Positions 44,843 through 54,866 are shown, counted from the first letter of the stretch. The stretch is DNA of 64,000 nt from Vibrio gelatinilyticus (GCF_022836845.1 NZ_JAJNNZ010000004.1:124001-188000), one strand, 5' to 3'. The notes: a model not told the origin generated them from the sequence alone. Translations and numbers: made by a program.

Positions 44843-45817
44843 TTACTTTTTCAAAAAACCTAGTTCGGTCATTAATGTACCCATCTGTTTCTCCTGATCT
44901 TCTAGGAATGTGTAGAAGTCTTGGTCAGGCTTATAGTTATCAATCCATCCATTTCTGTCTCTAACTGTTGCCCATTCTTCTGTGGTGTACATTTTAGAGA
45001 GTGCAGCATTCCATTCCTTGACTTTTTCTTTGCTCACTCCTGGAGCTGCAAAGAAGCCACGCCAGTTAGCAAAAACTGTTTGGTTACCGTACTCGACAAG
45101 AGTTGGAATGTTTGGTGCAGCCTCAAGGCGTTTTGGAGCCGTTACGGCAATCACTTTAACTTGGCCAGATTTGGACATCTCTAGGACTTCACCTAGGCCA
45201 GTTGAAAGCAGTTGTGTTTCCCCTGAAAGTAGTGCCGCCATTGCTTTACCACCGGCATCATAAGCGATGTAACGAACTTTTTTAGCGTCAAATCCTTCAC
45301 CTTTAAACGCCGCTGCGACCACAAGATGATCCATACTACCTCTTGCTGAACCACCAGCGATCTTCACTTTTTTAGGATTTTCTTTGAAGTCCGCAACGAC
45401 ATCATCCCAAGTGTTATATTTCGAATCAGCAGGGGCTACTATAGCGCCGTAATCTGCAATTGTGGCTGCGACGGGAGTAAGGTCTCGGAAGGATTGAGGG
45501 AATACGCCAGTGAGTGAACGAACAACAATAGGTGTGGAGTTCACCATCAGGGTATCTTCTTGACGTTTAGCGGTTTCGATAAGGTGCGCGATTGCTTTCC
45601 CGCCTCCACCACCAGAGAGGTTTTGGAACGAGACATTGTCGACAATGTCTGCTTTAACCAAAACATCACCAGTGCCACGTGCTGTCATATCCCAGCCACC
45701 ACCCGCACCACCAGGGATGAGGAAATGGATTTTTTCTAAATCAGCGGCATAAGCACTAAATGAAAGTGATGCTGCGACAATTGATGCTGCAATAGTCGGT
45801 TTGAATGCCTTAAACAT
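44843..45817 (-). CDS. tctC: Tripartite tricarboxylate transporter substrate-binding protein TctC
   Basis: TctC is the periplasmic binding protein that delivers the carboxylate to TctAB. I start it at ATG 45817, eight bases after AAGGA; GTG 45823 is too close to that site. The 324 residues begin with a signal peptide ending in AYAA. The mature protein shows the TctC/Bug family signature: IPGGAGGGWDMTARG at the N-terminus for the ligand carboxylate loop, then a two-lobed fold with SARGSMDHLVVAAAF and the QLLSTGLGEV segment. It is the first gene of tctCBA, divergent from gntR-prp, with which it shares a 284-base control region. The ligand could be citrate or another carboxylate. Confidence 0.94.
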   Translation of the reverse strand: MFKAFKPTIAASIVAASLSFSAYAADLEKIHFLIPGGAGGGWDMTARGTGDVLVKADIVDNVSFQNLSGGGGGKAIAHLIETAKRQEDTLMVNSTPIVVRSLTGVFPQSFRDLTPVAATIADYGAIVAPADSKYNTWDDVVADFKENPKKVKIAGGSARGSMDHLVVAAAFKGEGFDAKKVRYIAYDAGGKAMAALLSGETQLLSTGLGEVLEMSKSGQVKVIAVTAPKRLEAAPNIPTLVEYGNQTVFANWRGFFAAPGVSKEKVKEWNAALSKMYTTEEWATVRDRNGWIDNYKPDQDFYTFLEDQEKQMGTLMTELGFLKK

Positions 45818-45993
45818 GTTCACGTTCCTTATGTTGTATCGTTTTTGTAAAACTTCGTACCTCTACGGGTAAGATAAAGTTAATGACTTGTTACATGATT
45901 ATCAATAAAGTGGCGATATTGAGAATAAAGAGCGTATTGGTAATTTTGTTCATAAAGTTCACGAGCGAGAAAACTCCTTAGACATTAGTCTAT

Positions 45994-46005
45994 ATTGTCG
46001 ACAAT
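45994..46005. promoter_or_regulatory. Palindrome ATTGTCGACAAT, candidate GntR operator
   Basis: This perfect 12-base palindrome lies between divergent tctC and gntR, 97 bases before the gntR start. The GT-N2-AC core fits operators of FadR/FCD-type GntR regulators. A second, similar site occurs at 46057-46068. Confidence 0.65.
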
Positions 46006-46056
46006 TTGTTTGATATTTAGACTTTATGGTGTTTAAATTACCATCATAAACTAGAA

Positions 46057-46068
46057 GTTGTAGACAAT
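46057..46068. promoter_or_regulatory. Second TTGTNGACAA site, candidate GntR operator
   Basis: GTTGTAGACAAT repeats the core of the palindrome at 45994-46005 with two differences. It lies 34 bases upstream of the gntR start, a position suited to autorepression of the gntR-prp operon. Confidence 0.55.
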
Positions 46069-46101
46069 AGTGGGTTTGGTTAACGAGAAATGGAGGGTGT
46101 G

Positions 46102-46791
46102 ATGAGTCAAGTCGAATTACTTTCTGAAGAGGCGTTACCACGCGAGTCAACTAAATCGGAAAACCTAACCGAACTGCTGGTTGAGGCCATCGTAGAAGGT
46201 AAAATTACGGCGGGTTCCAAGATCTCTGAACCGGAGCTTGCTAAGCAATACAGTGTGAGTCGAGGGCCGTTGCGTGAAGCGATAATGCGTTTGGAAGGAC
46301 TAGGGCTTATAGAGCGAATTCCTCATGTTGGGGCTCGAGTGATTACTTTAACCCAACAAGGTTTAGTGGATCTGTATGCCGTACGTGAATCTTTAGAAGG
46401 AATGGCAGCCCGCCTTGCGGCACGTTCAATATCTGACAATGAGATCGAAGCTTTAGAGCAGTTACTTTCACAACACTCAGAACATATAAACAAAGTAGAG
46501 GGTGCTTCCTATTTTCATCAACAAGGGGATTTTGATTTTCATTATAGAATCATTAAAGCAAGTAGAAATAACAAGTTAATCAATCTGCTCTGTCATGAAT
46601 TGTACCACCAGTTGAGGATGTATCGGTACCAATCGCCACGTTCACACTCACGGCCTGTCGCGGCGTTAAAAGAACATATGTTTATCCTTGAAGCCATTAA
46701 GAATAGAGACGAAGAATTGGCTGAAATGCTAATGAGAAGACATATTTCTCGAAGCCGAATACTAATAGAGCAACAAATCGACGACGAATAA
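46102..46791 (+). CDS. GntR family regulator (FCD type) of the methylcitrate operon
   Basis: This transcription factor is encoded as the first gene of the prp operon. ATG 46102 follows GGAGGG; the longer frame to 46090 is less likely. The 229 residues comprise a winged helix-turn-helix (about 18-82, with ISEPELAKQYSVSRGPLREAIMRLEGLGLI) and an all-helical FCD ligand domain (about 92-220) with metal-site histidines in DFDFHYRI and in the C-terminal helices. It lies 18 bases upstream of prpB, so it is co-transcribed and probably autoregulated through two TTGTNGACAA sites just upstream. The likely effector is a methylcitrate-cycle intermediate, by analogy with other local regulators of this pathway. 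Confidence 0.88.
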   Translation: MSQVELLSEEALPRESTKSENLTELLVEAIVEGKITAGSKISEPELAKQYSVSRGPLREAIMRLEGLGLIERIPHVGARVITLTQQGLVDLYAVRESLEGMAARLAARSISDNEIEALEQLLSQHSEHINKVEGASYFHQQGDFDFHYRIIKASRNNKLINLLCHELYHQLRMYRYQSPRSHSRPVAALKEHMFILEAIKNRDEELAEMLMRRHISRSRILIEQQIDDE

Positions 46792-46809
46792 TCAAAAGGA
46801 GCGATTACC

Positions 46810-47712
46810 ATGTCTAAGTCACCAGGAAGTCTATTTCGTGACGCTGTCACCAATAATGACCCGCTACAAATTGTCGGCACGGTTAACCCTTATTGCGCAA
46901 TGATGGCCAAAAATGTCGGTCATCAAGCAATTTACTTATCTGGTGGTGGCATAGCCAATGCCTCTTATGGGCTTCCCGACCTTGGCATTACAACACTTAA
47001 TGATGTGTTGGTAGATGTAGAGCGAATTACCAACGCGTGTAACTTACCATTGTTGGTGGACATCGATACCGGCTTTGGTGGTGCATTTAATATTGCTAGA
47101 ACGATTCGCTCTATGGAAAAAGCGGGCGCTGCGGCGGTACACATGGAAGATCAGGTCGCGCAAAAAAGATGTGGTCACAGACCCAACAAAGCCATTGTTA
47201 GTCAAGTTGAGATGGTAGATAGAATTAAAGCTGCTGTCGATGCTCGAAATGACGCGAATTTTGTCATTATGGCAAGAACAGATGCTTTGGCTGTAGAAGG
47301 TTTCGATAGAGCGTTAGAGCGTTCTATCGCCTGCATCGATGCTGGAGCAGATATGGTTTTTCCAGAAGCTATGTCGACACTGGAGCAGTACATTGCATTC
47401 TCAGGTGGCCTAAAAGAAGCAACGGGAAAGCATGTCCCCATTTTGGCGAACATTACGGAGTTTGGACAAACGCCGCTGTTTGGCTGTAACGAACTTGCTC
47501 AGTCTGGCGTGGATATGGTTTTGTATCCATTGAGCGCCTTTAGAGCGATGAACAAAGCAGCAGAGAATGTTTATCAGCATTTGTTAGTTCAGGGCAATCA
47601 AGAGGCACTTATTGCTGAGATGCAAACTCGTGCCGAGTTATACCAACATCTGAATTACCACAGCTATGAAGACAAGCTAGACCAGTTATTTGCAACGAAG
47701 TCTGACGACTAG
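46810..47712 (+). CDS. prpB: 2-Methylisocitrate lyase PrpB
   Basis: PrpB splits 2-methylisocitrate into pyruvate and succinate, the last step of the methylcitrate cycle that removes propionyl-CoA. The 300 residues match the family length. The isocitrate-lyase superfamily motif KRCGH is present with catalytic C121, and metal-binding acidic residues appear in [11 protein letters not shown] and HMEDQ. ATG 46810 follows AAAAGGAG. It comes second in gntR-prpB-prpC-acnD-prpF-prpE. The 126-base gap before prpC shows no terminator. No defect is visible. Confidence 0.96.
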   Translation: MSKSPGSLFRDAVTNNDPLQIVGTVNPYCAMMAKNVGHQAIYLSGGGIANASYGLPDLGITTLNDVLVDVERITNACNLPLLVDIDTGFGGAFNIARTIRSMEKAGAAAVHMEDQVAQKRCGHRPNKAIVSQVEMVDRIKAAVDARNDANFVIMARTDALAVEGFDRALERSIACIDAGADMVFPEAMSTLEQYIAFSGGLKEATGKHVPILANITEFGQTPLFGCNELAQSGVDMVLYPLSAFRAMNKAAENVYQHLLVQGNQEALIAEMQTRAELYQHLNYHSYEDKLDQLFATKSDD

Positions 47713-47838
47713 TCTGCCATTTTTTAGAGATACTATATTTTACCAAAATCGAAGCTCAAGAAAGCTAATCCAATAACGTGAAACCGCTTTTTCAATTAGA
47801 TCGAAAAGACAATGAAAAAGGAAGAGAAGGAGTTCAAC

Positions 47839-48969
47839 ATGCCAAACACAGCAATAGGTGGTGCGGGTCTGCGAGGACAAAGTGCCGGAACCACATCTTT
47901 ATGTACAGTAGGTCAGACTGGTACAGGTCTAACATATCGTGGCTACGATATTACCGACTTGGCGAATTATGCTGAATTTGAAGAAGTCGCACACCTGTTA
48001 TTAGTTGGCCATTTACCCACCCAACAAGAATTGGATCAGTACAAAACTAAATTGGTAAGCTTAAGAGGTTTGCCAAAAGCTTTAAAAGCGGCACTTGAAT
48101 TGATTCCGGCAGATGCTCACCCGATGGATGTCATGCGCACAGGTTGTTCTGTATTAGGAAATCTAGAGCAAGAAGAGGATTTTTCTCAACAGCAACAAGC
48201 AACAGAACGAATGCTAGCATTGTTTCCAGCCATTATTTGCTACTGGTATCGCTTTAGTCATGACGGTATTCGAATCGATACCGAAGATCAGTCTGAATCG
48301 TGTATTGGTGGTTACTTCTTAAAAATGCTGACTGACAAAGCGCCTAATGAATTGCATAAGAAAGTCATGCACTGTTCACTCATTCTGTATGCCGAACATG
48401 AATTTAACGCTTCGACGTTTGCTGCGAGAGTTTGTGCGTCGACCTTATCTGATCTCCACTCGGCTATCACTGCCGCTATAGGAACGTTGCGTGGGCCACT
48501 GCACGGTGGGGCCAATGAAGCTGCTATGGCGATGATTGAAAATTGGGCGACACCTGACGAAGCCGAGTCGCACATACTTTCGATGTTAGCCAATAAAGAA
48601 AAGATCATGGGGTTTGGCCATGCGGTGTACAGAGAGTCTGATCCGAGAAATGCATTAATCAAGCGCTGGTCAAAAGAGCTCGCCGCCGATGTGGGAGATA
48701 CCCAACTGTATGCAGTTTCTGAAAGAGTTGAATCAGTGATGAAGCGTGAAAAGGGGCTTTTCTGTAACGCAGACTTTTTTCATGCATCAGCGTACCACTT
48801 TATGGACATACCAACCAAACTTTTCACGCCCATCTTTGTTATGAGTCGCTTGACTGGTTGGGCTGCGCATGTGTTTGAACAACGAGCCAACAATCGCATT
48901 ATTAGACCGAGTGCCGATTATGATGGACCCGAAGCGCAACAGTGGCTACCCATTGAGCAGCGTGGCTAG
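47839..48969 (+). CDS. prpC: 2-Methylcitrate synthase PrpC
   Basis: PrpC condenses propionyl-CoA with oxaloacetate to give 2-methylcitrate. ATG 47839 sits six bases after AAGGAG, giving 376 residues; the longer in-frame start at 47812 has no ribosome site. The citrate-synthase catalytic triad is visible: H222 (PLHGGANE), H261 (GFGHAVYRESDPR) and D312 (NADFFHASAY). The short length and operon position separate it from the larger housekeeping GltA. The N-terminus GAGLRGQSAGTTSLC is typical of PrpC. It lies between prpB and acnD on one transcript. Confidence 0.96.
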   Translation: MPNTAIGGAGLRGQSAGTTSLCTVGQTGTGLTYRGYDITDLANYAEFEEVAHLLLVGHLPTQQELDQYKTKLVSLRGLPKALKAALELIPADAHPMDVMRTGCSVLGNLEQEEDFSQQQQATERMLALFPAIICYWYRFSHDGIRIDTEDQSESCIGGYFLKMLTDKAPNELHKKVMHCSLILYAEHEFNASTFAARVCASTLSDLHSAITAAIGTLRGPLHGGANEAAMAMIENWATPDEAESHILSMLANKEKIMGFGHAVYRESDPRNALIKRWSKELAADVGDTQLYAVSERVESVMKREKGLFCNADFFHASAYHFMDIPTKLFTPIFVMSRLTGWAAHVFEQRANNRIIRPSADYDGPEAQQWLPIEQRG

Positions 48970-49046
48970 TTATTCTTTATTTCAATGAGTTAGCCGTGTG
49001 AAAGTGCCTTTGACACGGCTCCCCCCTCGACTTTTGGATAGTGATT

Positions 49047-51641
49047 ATGAGCGACCAGCAATATAATTCTAAATACCGCAAGGTGTTACCGGGTAACAGG
49101 GCTGTGTACTATGACACAGAAACTGCTGTGAATAACATCGCCGATGACGCCTATAGGACGTTACCTTATACCTCCCGTATTCTCGCAGAAAATCTGGTTA
49201 GACGCTGCCCCCCCCATGAGCTTAATAACTGCTTGAAACAGATTGTTGATAGAAAACGTGACCTTGATTTTCCATGGTATCCAGCCAGAGTGGTGTGCCA
49301 TGATATTTTGGGTCAGACGGCCTTGGTTGATTTGGCTGGACTACGAGATGCGATTGCAAAGCAAGGTGGCGATCCAGCAAAAGTGAATCCTGTTGTCGAG
49401 ACTCAACTCATTGTTGATCACTCTTTGGCGGTAGAGCATCCGGGATTTGATAAAGATGCATTTGAGAAAAATCGCGCTATTGAAGAGCGCAGAAATAAAG
49501 ACCGTTTTCATTTCATTGAGTGGTGTAAAACAGCGTTCAAAAATGTCAACGTGATACCAGCCGGTAACGGTATTATGCACCAAATCAACCTGGAGAAAAT
49601 GTCTCCTGTGGTGCAATTAAAAGATGGTGTTGCCTTTCCTGACACTTGCGTCGGGACGGACAGTCACACACCACATGTTGATGCACTTGGCGTTATTGCA
49701 ATTGGAGTCGGTGGTTTAGAAGCTGAAACGGTTATGCTTGGTCGCCCTTCGATGATGCGTTTGCCAGATATTGTAGGTGTGCGATTGCTTGGCAATCGTT
49801 GTGAAGGCATCACTGCCACGGACATTGTATTGTCGATAACAGAGTTCTTACGAAACCAAGGGGTGGTCTCTTCTTATCTTGAGTTTTTTGGAGAAGGTGT
49901 CAAAGCGCTTACCATTGGTGATCGTGCAACCATTTCGAATATGACACCAGAATACGGCGCCACGGCAGGTCTGTTCTATATCGATGAACAAACCATTAAC
50001 TATCTTCGACTGACAGGCAGAGATGAGCAGCAGATCGCGTTAGTTGAAGAGTACGCCAAGCAAACCGGATTGTGGGCAGATGCGTTAGAGACAGCGCAAT
50101 ATGAGCGAGTCCTTGAGTTTGATTTATCAACAGTAGAGCGGAACCTTGCAGGCCCTTCTAATCCTCATCGTCGATTACCTACCGCTGAACTTGCTCAACG
50201 TGGGGTTGCGAGCACATGGGAACAGAAAGAAGGTGAATTACCCGATGGCGCGGTGATCATTGCAGCGATAACCTCGTGTACTAATACCAGTAATCCGCGG
50301 AATGTTGTTGCTGCGGGGCTGCTTGCTAAAAAGGCGAATCAATTAGGCTTGGTGCGCAAACCTTGGGTTAAAACATCTTTCGCACCAGGGTCGAAGGTAG
50401 CGAAACTGTATCTTGATGAAGCTGGGCTCCTGTCCGAGCTTGAATCGCTAGGGTTTGGAATCGTTGGTTATGCATGCACCACTTGTAACGGCATGAGCGG
50501 CGCGTTAGATCCGGCAATTCAACAAGAAATTATTGAGCGTGACCTTTATTCGACGGCCGTGTTGTCGGGCAACCGAAACTTTGACGGGCGTATCCATCCT
50601 TATGCAAAACAGGCATTTTTGGCTTCACCTCCTTTAGTTGTAGCTTATGCGCTGGCCGGAACCATACGTTTTGATATTGAAAAAGATCCCCTTGGTATAG
50701 ATGCAAGTGGAAATCCTATTTACCTCAATGACCTCTGGCCAAGCGATAGTGAAATAGATGATGTCGTTAACCATCACGTTAAACCGTCTCAGTTTAACCA
50801 AGTCTACATCGAGATGTTTAAGTTGCATGACCAATCAGCAAGCTCAACTCCTTTGTATGACTGGCGCGAAATGAGTACGTATATTCGCCGTCCACCATAT
50901 TGGGAAGGCGCATTAGCAGGCAAAAGAAGCCTTTCAGGAATGAGACCGTTAGCGGTACTTGGTGACAACATTACCACCGACCACTTATCACCATCGAATG
51001 CAATCCTTGCTAGCAGTGCAGCAGGTGAGTACTTAGCAAAAATGGGTTTGCCTGAAGAAGATTTTAATTCTTACGCAACTCATAGAGGGGATCATTTGAC
51101 TGCTCAAAGAGCCACATTTGCGAATCCTAAATTACTCAATGAAATGGTGACCGAAAACGGAGAAGTTCGACAAGGATCGCTAACGCGCCTTGAGCCCGAA
51201 GGTAAAGTCGTCCGTATGTGGGAAGCGATTGAAACGTATATGGATCGCAAACAGCCACTTATCATTGTGGCAGGTGCGGATTATGGTCAGGGTTCTTCTC
51301 GTGATTGGGCCGCCAAAGGCGTCCGGCTTGCTGGTGTTGAAGCAATCGTTGCCGAGGGTTTCGAGCGCATACACCGTACCAACTTAGTTGGGATGGGCGT
51401 GCTGCCATTACAACTAAAACAAGGTGTTAGTCGAAAAACACTCAAGCTCGATGGTTCAGAGTTGTATGACGTTATGGGTGATATCGCGCCTGGTGTAGAT
51501 TTGGCTTTGGTCATTACTCGTCGTAATGGTGAAAAAATCGATGTTCCAGTGACTTGTCGCCTGGACACCGCAGATGAAGTGCACGTGTATAAAGCGGGTG
51601 GTGTATTACAACGCTTTGCTCAAGATTTCCTTGCTAATTAA
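49047..51641 (+). CDS. acnD: Fe/S-dependent 2-methylcitrate dehydratase AcnD
   Basis: AcnD is an aconitase-family enzyme that dehydrates 2-methylcitrate to 2-methyl-aconitate, replacing PrpD in many bacteria and requiring PrpF. The 864-residue product has the three [4Fe-4S] ligands C411 (ITSCTNTSNP), C477 and C480 (ACTTCNGM). The C-terminal swivelling domain carries GDNITTDHLSPSNAI and YGQGSSRDWAAKG. I use ATG 49047; a GTG six bases earlier is also in frame. The prpF gene follows almost directly, as expected for the acnD-prpF pair. It differs from AcnA by context, and sequence alone would leave some doubt between the two. Confidence 0.95.
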   Translation: MSDQQYNSKYRKVLPGNRAVYYDTETAVNNIADDAYRTLPYTSRILAENLVRRCPPHELNNCLKQIVDRKRDLDFPWYPARVVCHDILGQTALVDLAGLRDAIAKQGGDPAKVNPVVETQLIVDHSLAVEHPGFDKDAFEKNRAIEERRNKDRFHFIEWCKTAFKNVNVIPAGNGIMHQINLEKMSPVVQLKDGVAFPDTCVGTDSHTPHVDALGVIAIGVGGLEAETVMLGRPSMMRLPDIVGVRLLGNRCEGITATDIVLSITEFLRNQGVVSSYLEFFGEGVKALTIGDRATISNMTPEYGATAGLFYIDEQTINYLRLTGRDEQQIALVEEYAKQTGLWADALETAQYERVLEFDLSTVERNLAGPSNPHRRLPTAELAQRGVASTWEQKEGELPDGAVIIAAITSCTNTSNPRNVVAAGLLAKKANQLGLVRKPWVKTSFAPGSKVAKLYLDEAGLLSELESLGFGIVGYACTTCNGMSGALDPAIQQEIIERDLYSTAVLSGNRNFDGRIHPYAKQAFLASPPLVVAYALAGTIRFDIEKDPLGIDASGNPIYLNDLWPSDSEIDDVVNHHVKPSQFNQVYIEMFKLHDQSASSTPLYDWREMSTYIRRPPYWEGALAGKRSLSGMRPLAVLGDNITTDHLSPSNAILASSAAGEYLAKMGLPEEDFNSYATHRGDHLTAQRATFANPKLLNEMVTENGEVRQGSLTRLEPEGKVVRMWEAIETYMDRKQPLIIVAGADYGQGSSRDWAAKGVRLAGVEAIVAEGFERIHRTNLVGMGVLPLQLKQGVSRKTLKLDGSELYDVMGDIAPGVDLALVITRRNGEKIDVPVTCRLDTADEVHVYKAGGVLQRFAQDFLAN

Positions 51642-51652
51642 AGGATTAACCA

Positions 51653-51691
51653 ATGAACAACAATATGGTGATTCGCGAGGTCTGCTTATGA
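51653..51691 (+). CDS. Possible 12-codon leader overlapping the prpF start
   Basis: After AAGGAT an ATG opens a 12-residue frame (MNNNMVIREVCL) whose TGA overlaps the prpF ATG as ATGA. Its ribosome site is as good as that of prpF. This arrangement could couple prpF translation to ribosomes terminating at the leader. The peptide itself probably has no function, and the frame may be chance. Confidence 0.35.
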   Translation: MNNNMVIREVCL

Positions 51692-52875
51692 AGGGCCATG
51701 TGCAGAAACAACTCAAAGTCGCAGCGACTTATATGCGAGGTGGAACCAGCAAAGGTGTATTTTTTCGGCTTGAAGATTTACCAGAGAACGCCAAACAAGC
51801 AGGCCAAGCAAGAGACGCGTTGCTACTTAGGGTGATAGGCAGCCCGGATCCTTATGGCAAACAAATTGACGGTATGGGAGGGGCGACGTCAAGTACCAGT
51901 AAGACGGTCATCGTGTCTAAAAGTAGTCGTGATGATCATGACGTTGACTATCTATTTGGGCAGGTTGCAATTGATAAACCGTTTGTTGACTGGAGTGGTA
52001 ACTGCGGCAATTTGACAGCAGCGGTCGGTGCCTTTGCGATTCATAGTGGGTATATTTCTCAGCAGAAGCTGGAAAATACAGATATCGTAACAGTGCGTAT
52101 TTGGCAAGCCAATATTAAGAAAACCTTAGTCGTTCGCGTACCAATATGCAATGGTGAGGTACTGGAAACTGGGGACTTTGAACTTGATGGTGTCTCTTTT
52201 CCCGCCGCCGAAATCGAAGTCGATTTTATCGCTCCCGCCGAGGGTGATGGCTCGATGTTTCCCACGGGTAATTTAATAGACGATTTATGGGTACCAGAAT
52301 TGGGTTCCTTTAATGCAACCTTAATCAATGCAGGTATACCCACCATCTTTATCGAGGCTCAAGCACTTGGTTATTCGGGAGCTGAACTGCAAGATGACAT
52401 TAATAACAGCGAAGAAGCCTTGCATCGCCTCGAGTTAATTAGGGCTTATGGCGCGCTTAAAATGGGTCTGATTAACGATATATCGGAAGCTAAATCTCGC
52501 CAGCATACGCCTAAAGTGGCGTTTGTTTCCAAACCCAAACACTATTTGTCATCAAGTGGTAAGCCTGTCGAGGCAGAAAATGTGGATTTACTCGTGCGGG
52601 CTATGTCTATGGGGAAATTGCATCATGCAATGATGGGAACAGCCGCTGTAGCCATTGCCTCAGCTGCGGCCGTTCCAGGTACATTGGTTAACCTCGCAGC
52701 GGGTGGCGGACAAAGAAATGTCATTACCTTTGGGCACCCATCGGGAACACTCAAAGTGGGGGCGAAAGCCAGAAATACTAAACAGGGCTGGACGGTTGAG
52801 CAAGCTACGATGAGCCGTAGTGCACGGATTTTAATGGAAGGAGCGGTCAGCGTACCGTTCGATACTATCAAATAA
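51688..52875 (+). CDS. prpF: 2-Methylaconitate cis-trans isomerase PrpF
   Basis: PrpF isomerises the 2-methyl-aconitate made by AcnD so that aconitase can hydrate it to 2-methylisocitrate. The product from ATG 51688, seven bases after GAGG, is 395 residues. It belongs to the diaminopimelate-epimerase-like fold and shows the family start ATYMRGGTSKGVFF, the segment DWSGNCGNLTAAVGAFAI with the active-site cysteine, and the C-terminal GHPSGTLKVGAK. It follows acnD by 46 bases in the prp operon and is required whenever AcnD rather than PrpD is used, so the pair is consistent. A short overlapping leader frame precedes it. Confidence 0.95.
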   Translation: MKGHVQKQLKVAATYMRGGTSKGVFFRLEDLPENAKQAGQARDALLLRVIGSPDPYGKQIDGMGGATSSTSKTVIVSKSSRDDHDVDYLFGQVAIDKPFVDWSGNCGNLTAAVGAFAIHSGYISQQKLENTDIVTVRIWQANIKKTLVVRVPICNGEVLETGDFELDGVSFPAAEIEVDFIAPAEGDGSMFPTGNLIDDLWVPELGSFNATLINAGIPTIFIEAQALGYSGAELQDDINNSEEALHRLELIRAYGALKMGLINDISEAKSRQHTPKVAFVSKPKHYLSSSGKPVEAENVDLLVRAMSMGKLHHAMMGTAAVAIASAAAVPGTLVNLAAGGGQRNVITFGHPSGTLKVGAKARNTKQGWTVEQATMSRSARILMEGAVSVPFDTIK

Positions 52876-52985
52876 AATGACTTGCATACCGAGTTTTTGA
52901 AGTTGAGGAAATGGCGTTATGGAGTATCGCGCCGTTGAAGCCGAGCTGTAGCTTCAAGCATGACAGGTATATTGGAGGATACGTT

Positions 52986-54866
52986 ATGTCTGCATATCAA
53001 CACGAATACCAATTGGCAGAAAAAGAGCCGGAACACTTTTGGAAAACCCAAGCTAAAAAACTCGATTGGTTTGAGGAGCCGAAAACTATACTGGCAAAAG
53101 ATGAAAACGGAATAGAACGCTGGTTTCCTGATGGAGTTCTTAATACTTGTTGGCTTGCGCTTGATTATCATTGTGAACATGGTCGAGGTGAGAAAACAGC
53201 GCTGATTTACGACTCACCGGTGACCCAAGTCAAGCGCCAGTATACGTACAATGAACTGCGCGATAAAGTGGCGAAGCTCGCTGGTATGTTAGCCCAAGAG
53301 GGCGTCCGAAAAGGCGATCGTGTGGTCATTTATATGCCGATGATCCCTGAAGCTGCGATGGCAATGTTGGCGTGTGCTCGAATAGGGGCTATCCATTCAG
53401 TTGTGTTTGGAGGGTTTGCACCAAATGAGTTGGCGGTACGTATCGAAGATGCAGAGCCTAAGGTTGTAATGACCGCGTCTTGTGGGATTGAGGTGAACAA
53501 AGTACTACCTTATAAACCCCTCATCGACAAAGCGATTATGGACAGCCGTTGGAAACCTGAAAAAGTGTTCCTCTATCAAAGGCCCGAATGTGAAGCAGCA
53601 CTGAACCAAACTCGAGATATTGATTGGCGAACAGCTTGTGAAGTGGCCAAACCGCACCCTTGCGTTCCCGTCATGGCCACAGACCCACTATATATTCTTT
53701 ACACATCAGGCACCACGGGAAAACCAAAAGGCGTAGTACGGGATAACGGTGGTCACGCTGTTGCCATGAAATACTCGATGCAGGCTGTTTACAATATGCC
53801 GCAAGATGGGGTTTTCTGGGCAGCATCTGACGTAGGTTGGGTTGTGGGGCATTCGTATATTGTTTATGCGCCTCTCATTCACGGTTGCACTTCGGTATTG
53901 TTTGAAGGTAAGCCTGTAAGGACGCCAGATCCCGGTTCATTTTGGCGTGTATGTGAAGAGTATCATGTTGATGTGTTGTTTTCAGCGCCCACAGCATTTC
54001 GTGCGATTAAAAAAGAAGACCCCAATGGTCTCGAATTGCAAAAATATGACTTAACAAGCCTGACTTCGATTTTTATGGCTGGTGAGCGTCTTGACCCGCC
54101 AACTTTAACCTGGGTAACCGAGCATGCGAAAAAGCCTGTTATTGACCACTGGTGGCAAACAGAAACAGGATGGGCGATTGCAAGTAACCCTGTAGGGATA
54201 GAACCTATGACGGTTAAAGCGGGGTCTGCGACTATGCCTTGTCCCGGTTTCAAGGTGGAGATCCTTAATGAGATTGGGGAGCCTGTTGGCGCTAACCAAC
54301 AAGGTTTTGTTTCTTTGAAACGCCCCCTGCCACCAAGCTGTCTACCCACAGTTTGGCGTAATCATGATAGGTTTGAATCAGGGTATTTGAGCCAGTTTGA
54401 AGGCTATTACGTCTCGGGCGATGGTGGATACTTAGACGAAGATGGCTACTTATTTATCATGGGTAGGGTTGATGATGTCATTAACGTTGCTGGTCACCGC
54501 CTATCAACAGGTGAAATGGAAGAAATTGTCGGTGGTCATCCAGCCATAGCGGAATGTGCGGTAGTTGGCGTGCATGACGATTTAAAAGGTCAGCTACCAC
54601 TTGGACTTGTTGTACTCAAAGATGGTGTGAAAATTGATTCATTGGATCTCGAAAACGAGCTCGTAGGCAAAGTTAGAGATGAAATAGGAGCGGTTGCGTG
54701 TTTTAAACATGCAATGGTGGTGGAAAGGTTACCAAAAACGCGTTCAGGCAAGATTTTACGTCGCGTTATTCGTCAAATAGCCGATGGAGAAACTTATACG
54801 GTACCGTCAACAATAGATGACCCAACCAGTCTATCGGAAATTGAAAAAGCACTTGGTTCTAATTAA
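52986..54866 (+). CDS. prpE: Propionate-CoA ligase PrpE
   Basis: PrpE activates propionate to propionyl-CoA with ATP, feeding the methylcitrate cycle. ATG 52986 follows GGAGG and gives 626 residues; the longer frame to 52911 is unsupported. It is an acyl-adenylate-forming enzyme: P-loop-like YTSGTTGKPKG, the adenylate motif WWQTETGW, the hinge region GRVDDVINVAGHRLSTGE and the C-terminal lysine K589 (RSGKILRR), which is the usual site of regulatory acylation. It ends the gntR-prpBC-acnD-prpFE operon, followed by a terminator. Acetyl-CoA synthetase is the near relative, but context and length favour propionate. Confidence 0.95.
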   Translation: MSAYQHEYQLAEKEPEHFWKTQAKKLDWFEEPKTILAKDENGIERWFPDGVLNTCWLALDYHCEHGRGEKTALIYDSPVTQVKRQYTYNELRDKVAKLAGMLAQEGVRKGDRVVIYMPMIPEAAMAMLACARIGAIHSVVFGGFAPNELAVRIEDAEPKVVMTASCGIEVNKVLPYKPLIDKAIMDSRWKPEKVFLYQRPECEAALNQTRDIDWRTACEVAKPHPCVPVMATDPLYILYTSGTTGKPKGVVRDNGGHAVAMKYSMQAVYNMPQDGVFWAASDVGWVVGHSYIVYAPLIHGCTSVLFEGKPVRTPDPGSFWRVCEEYHVDVLFSAPTAFRAIKKEDPNGLELQKYDLTSLTSIFMAGERLDPPTLTWVTEHAKKPVIDHWWQTETGWAIASNPVGIEPMTVKAGSATMPCPGFKVEILNEIGEPVGANQQGFVSLKRPLPPSCLPTVWRNHDRFESGYLSQFEGYYVSGDGGYLDEDGYLFIMGRVDDVINVAGHRLSTGEMEEIVGGHPAIAECAVVGVHDDLKGQLPLGLVVLKDGVKIDSLDLENELVGKVRDEIGAVACFKHAMVVERLPKTRSGKILRRVIRQIADGETYTVPSTIDDPTSLSEIEKALGSN

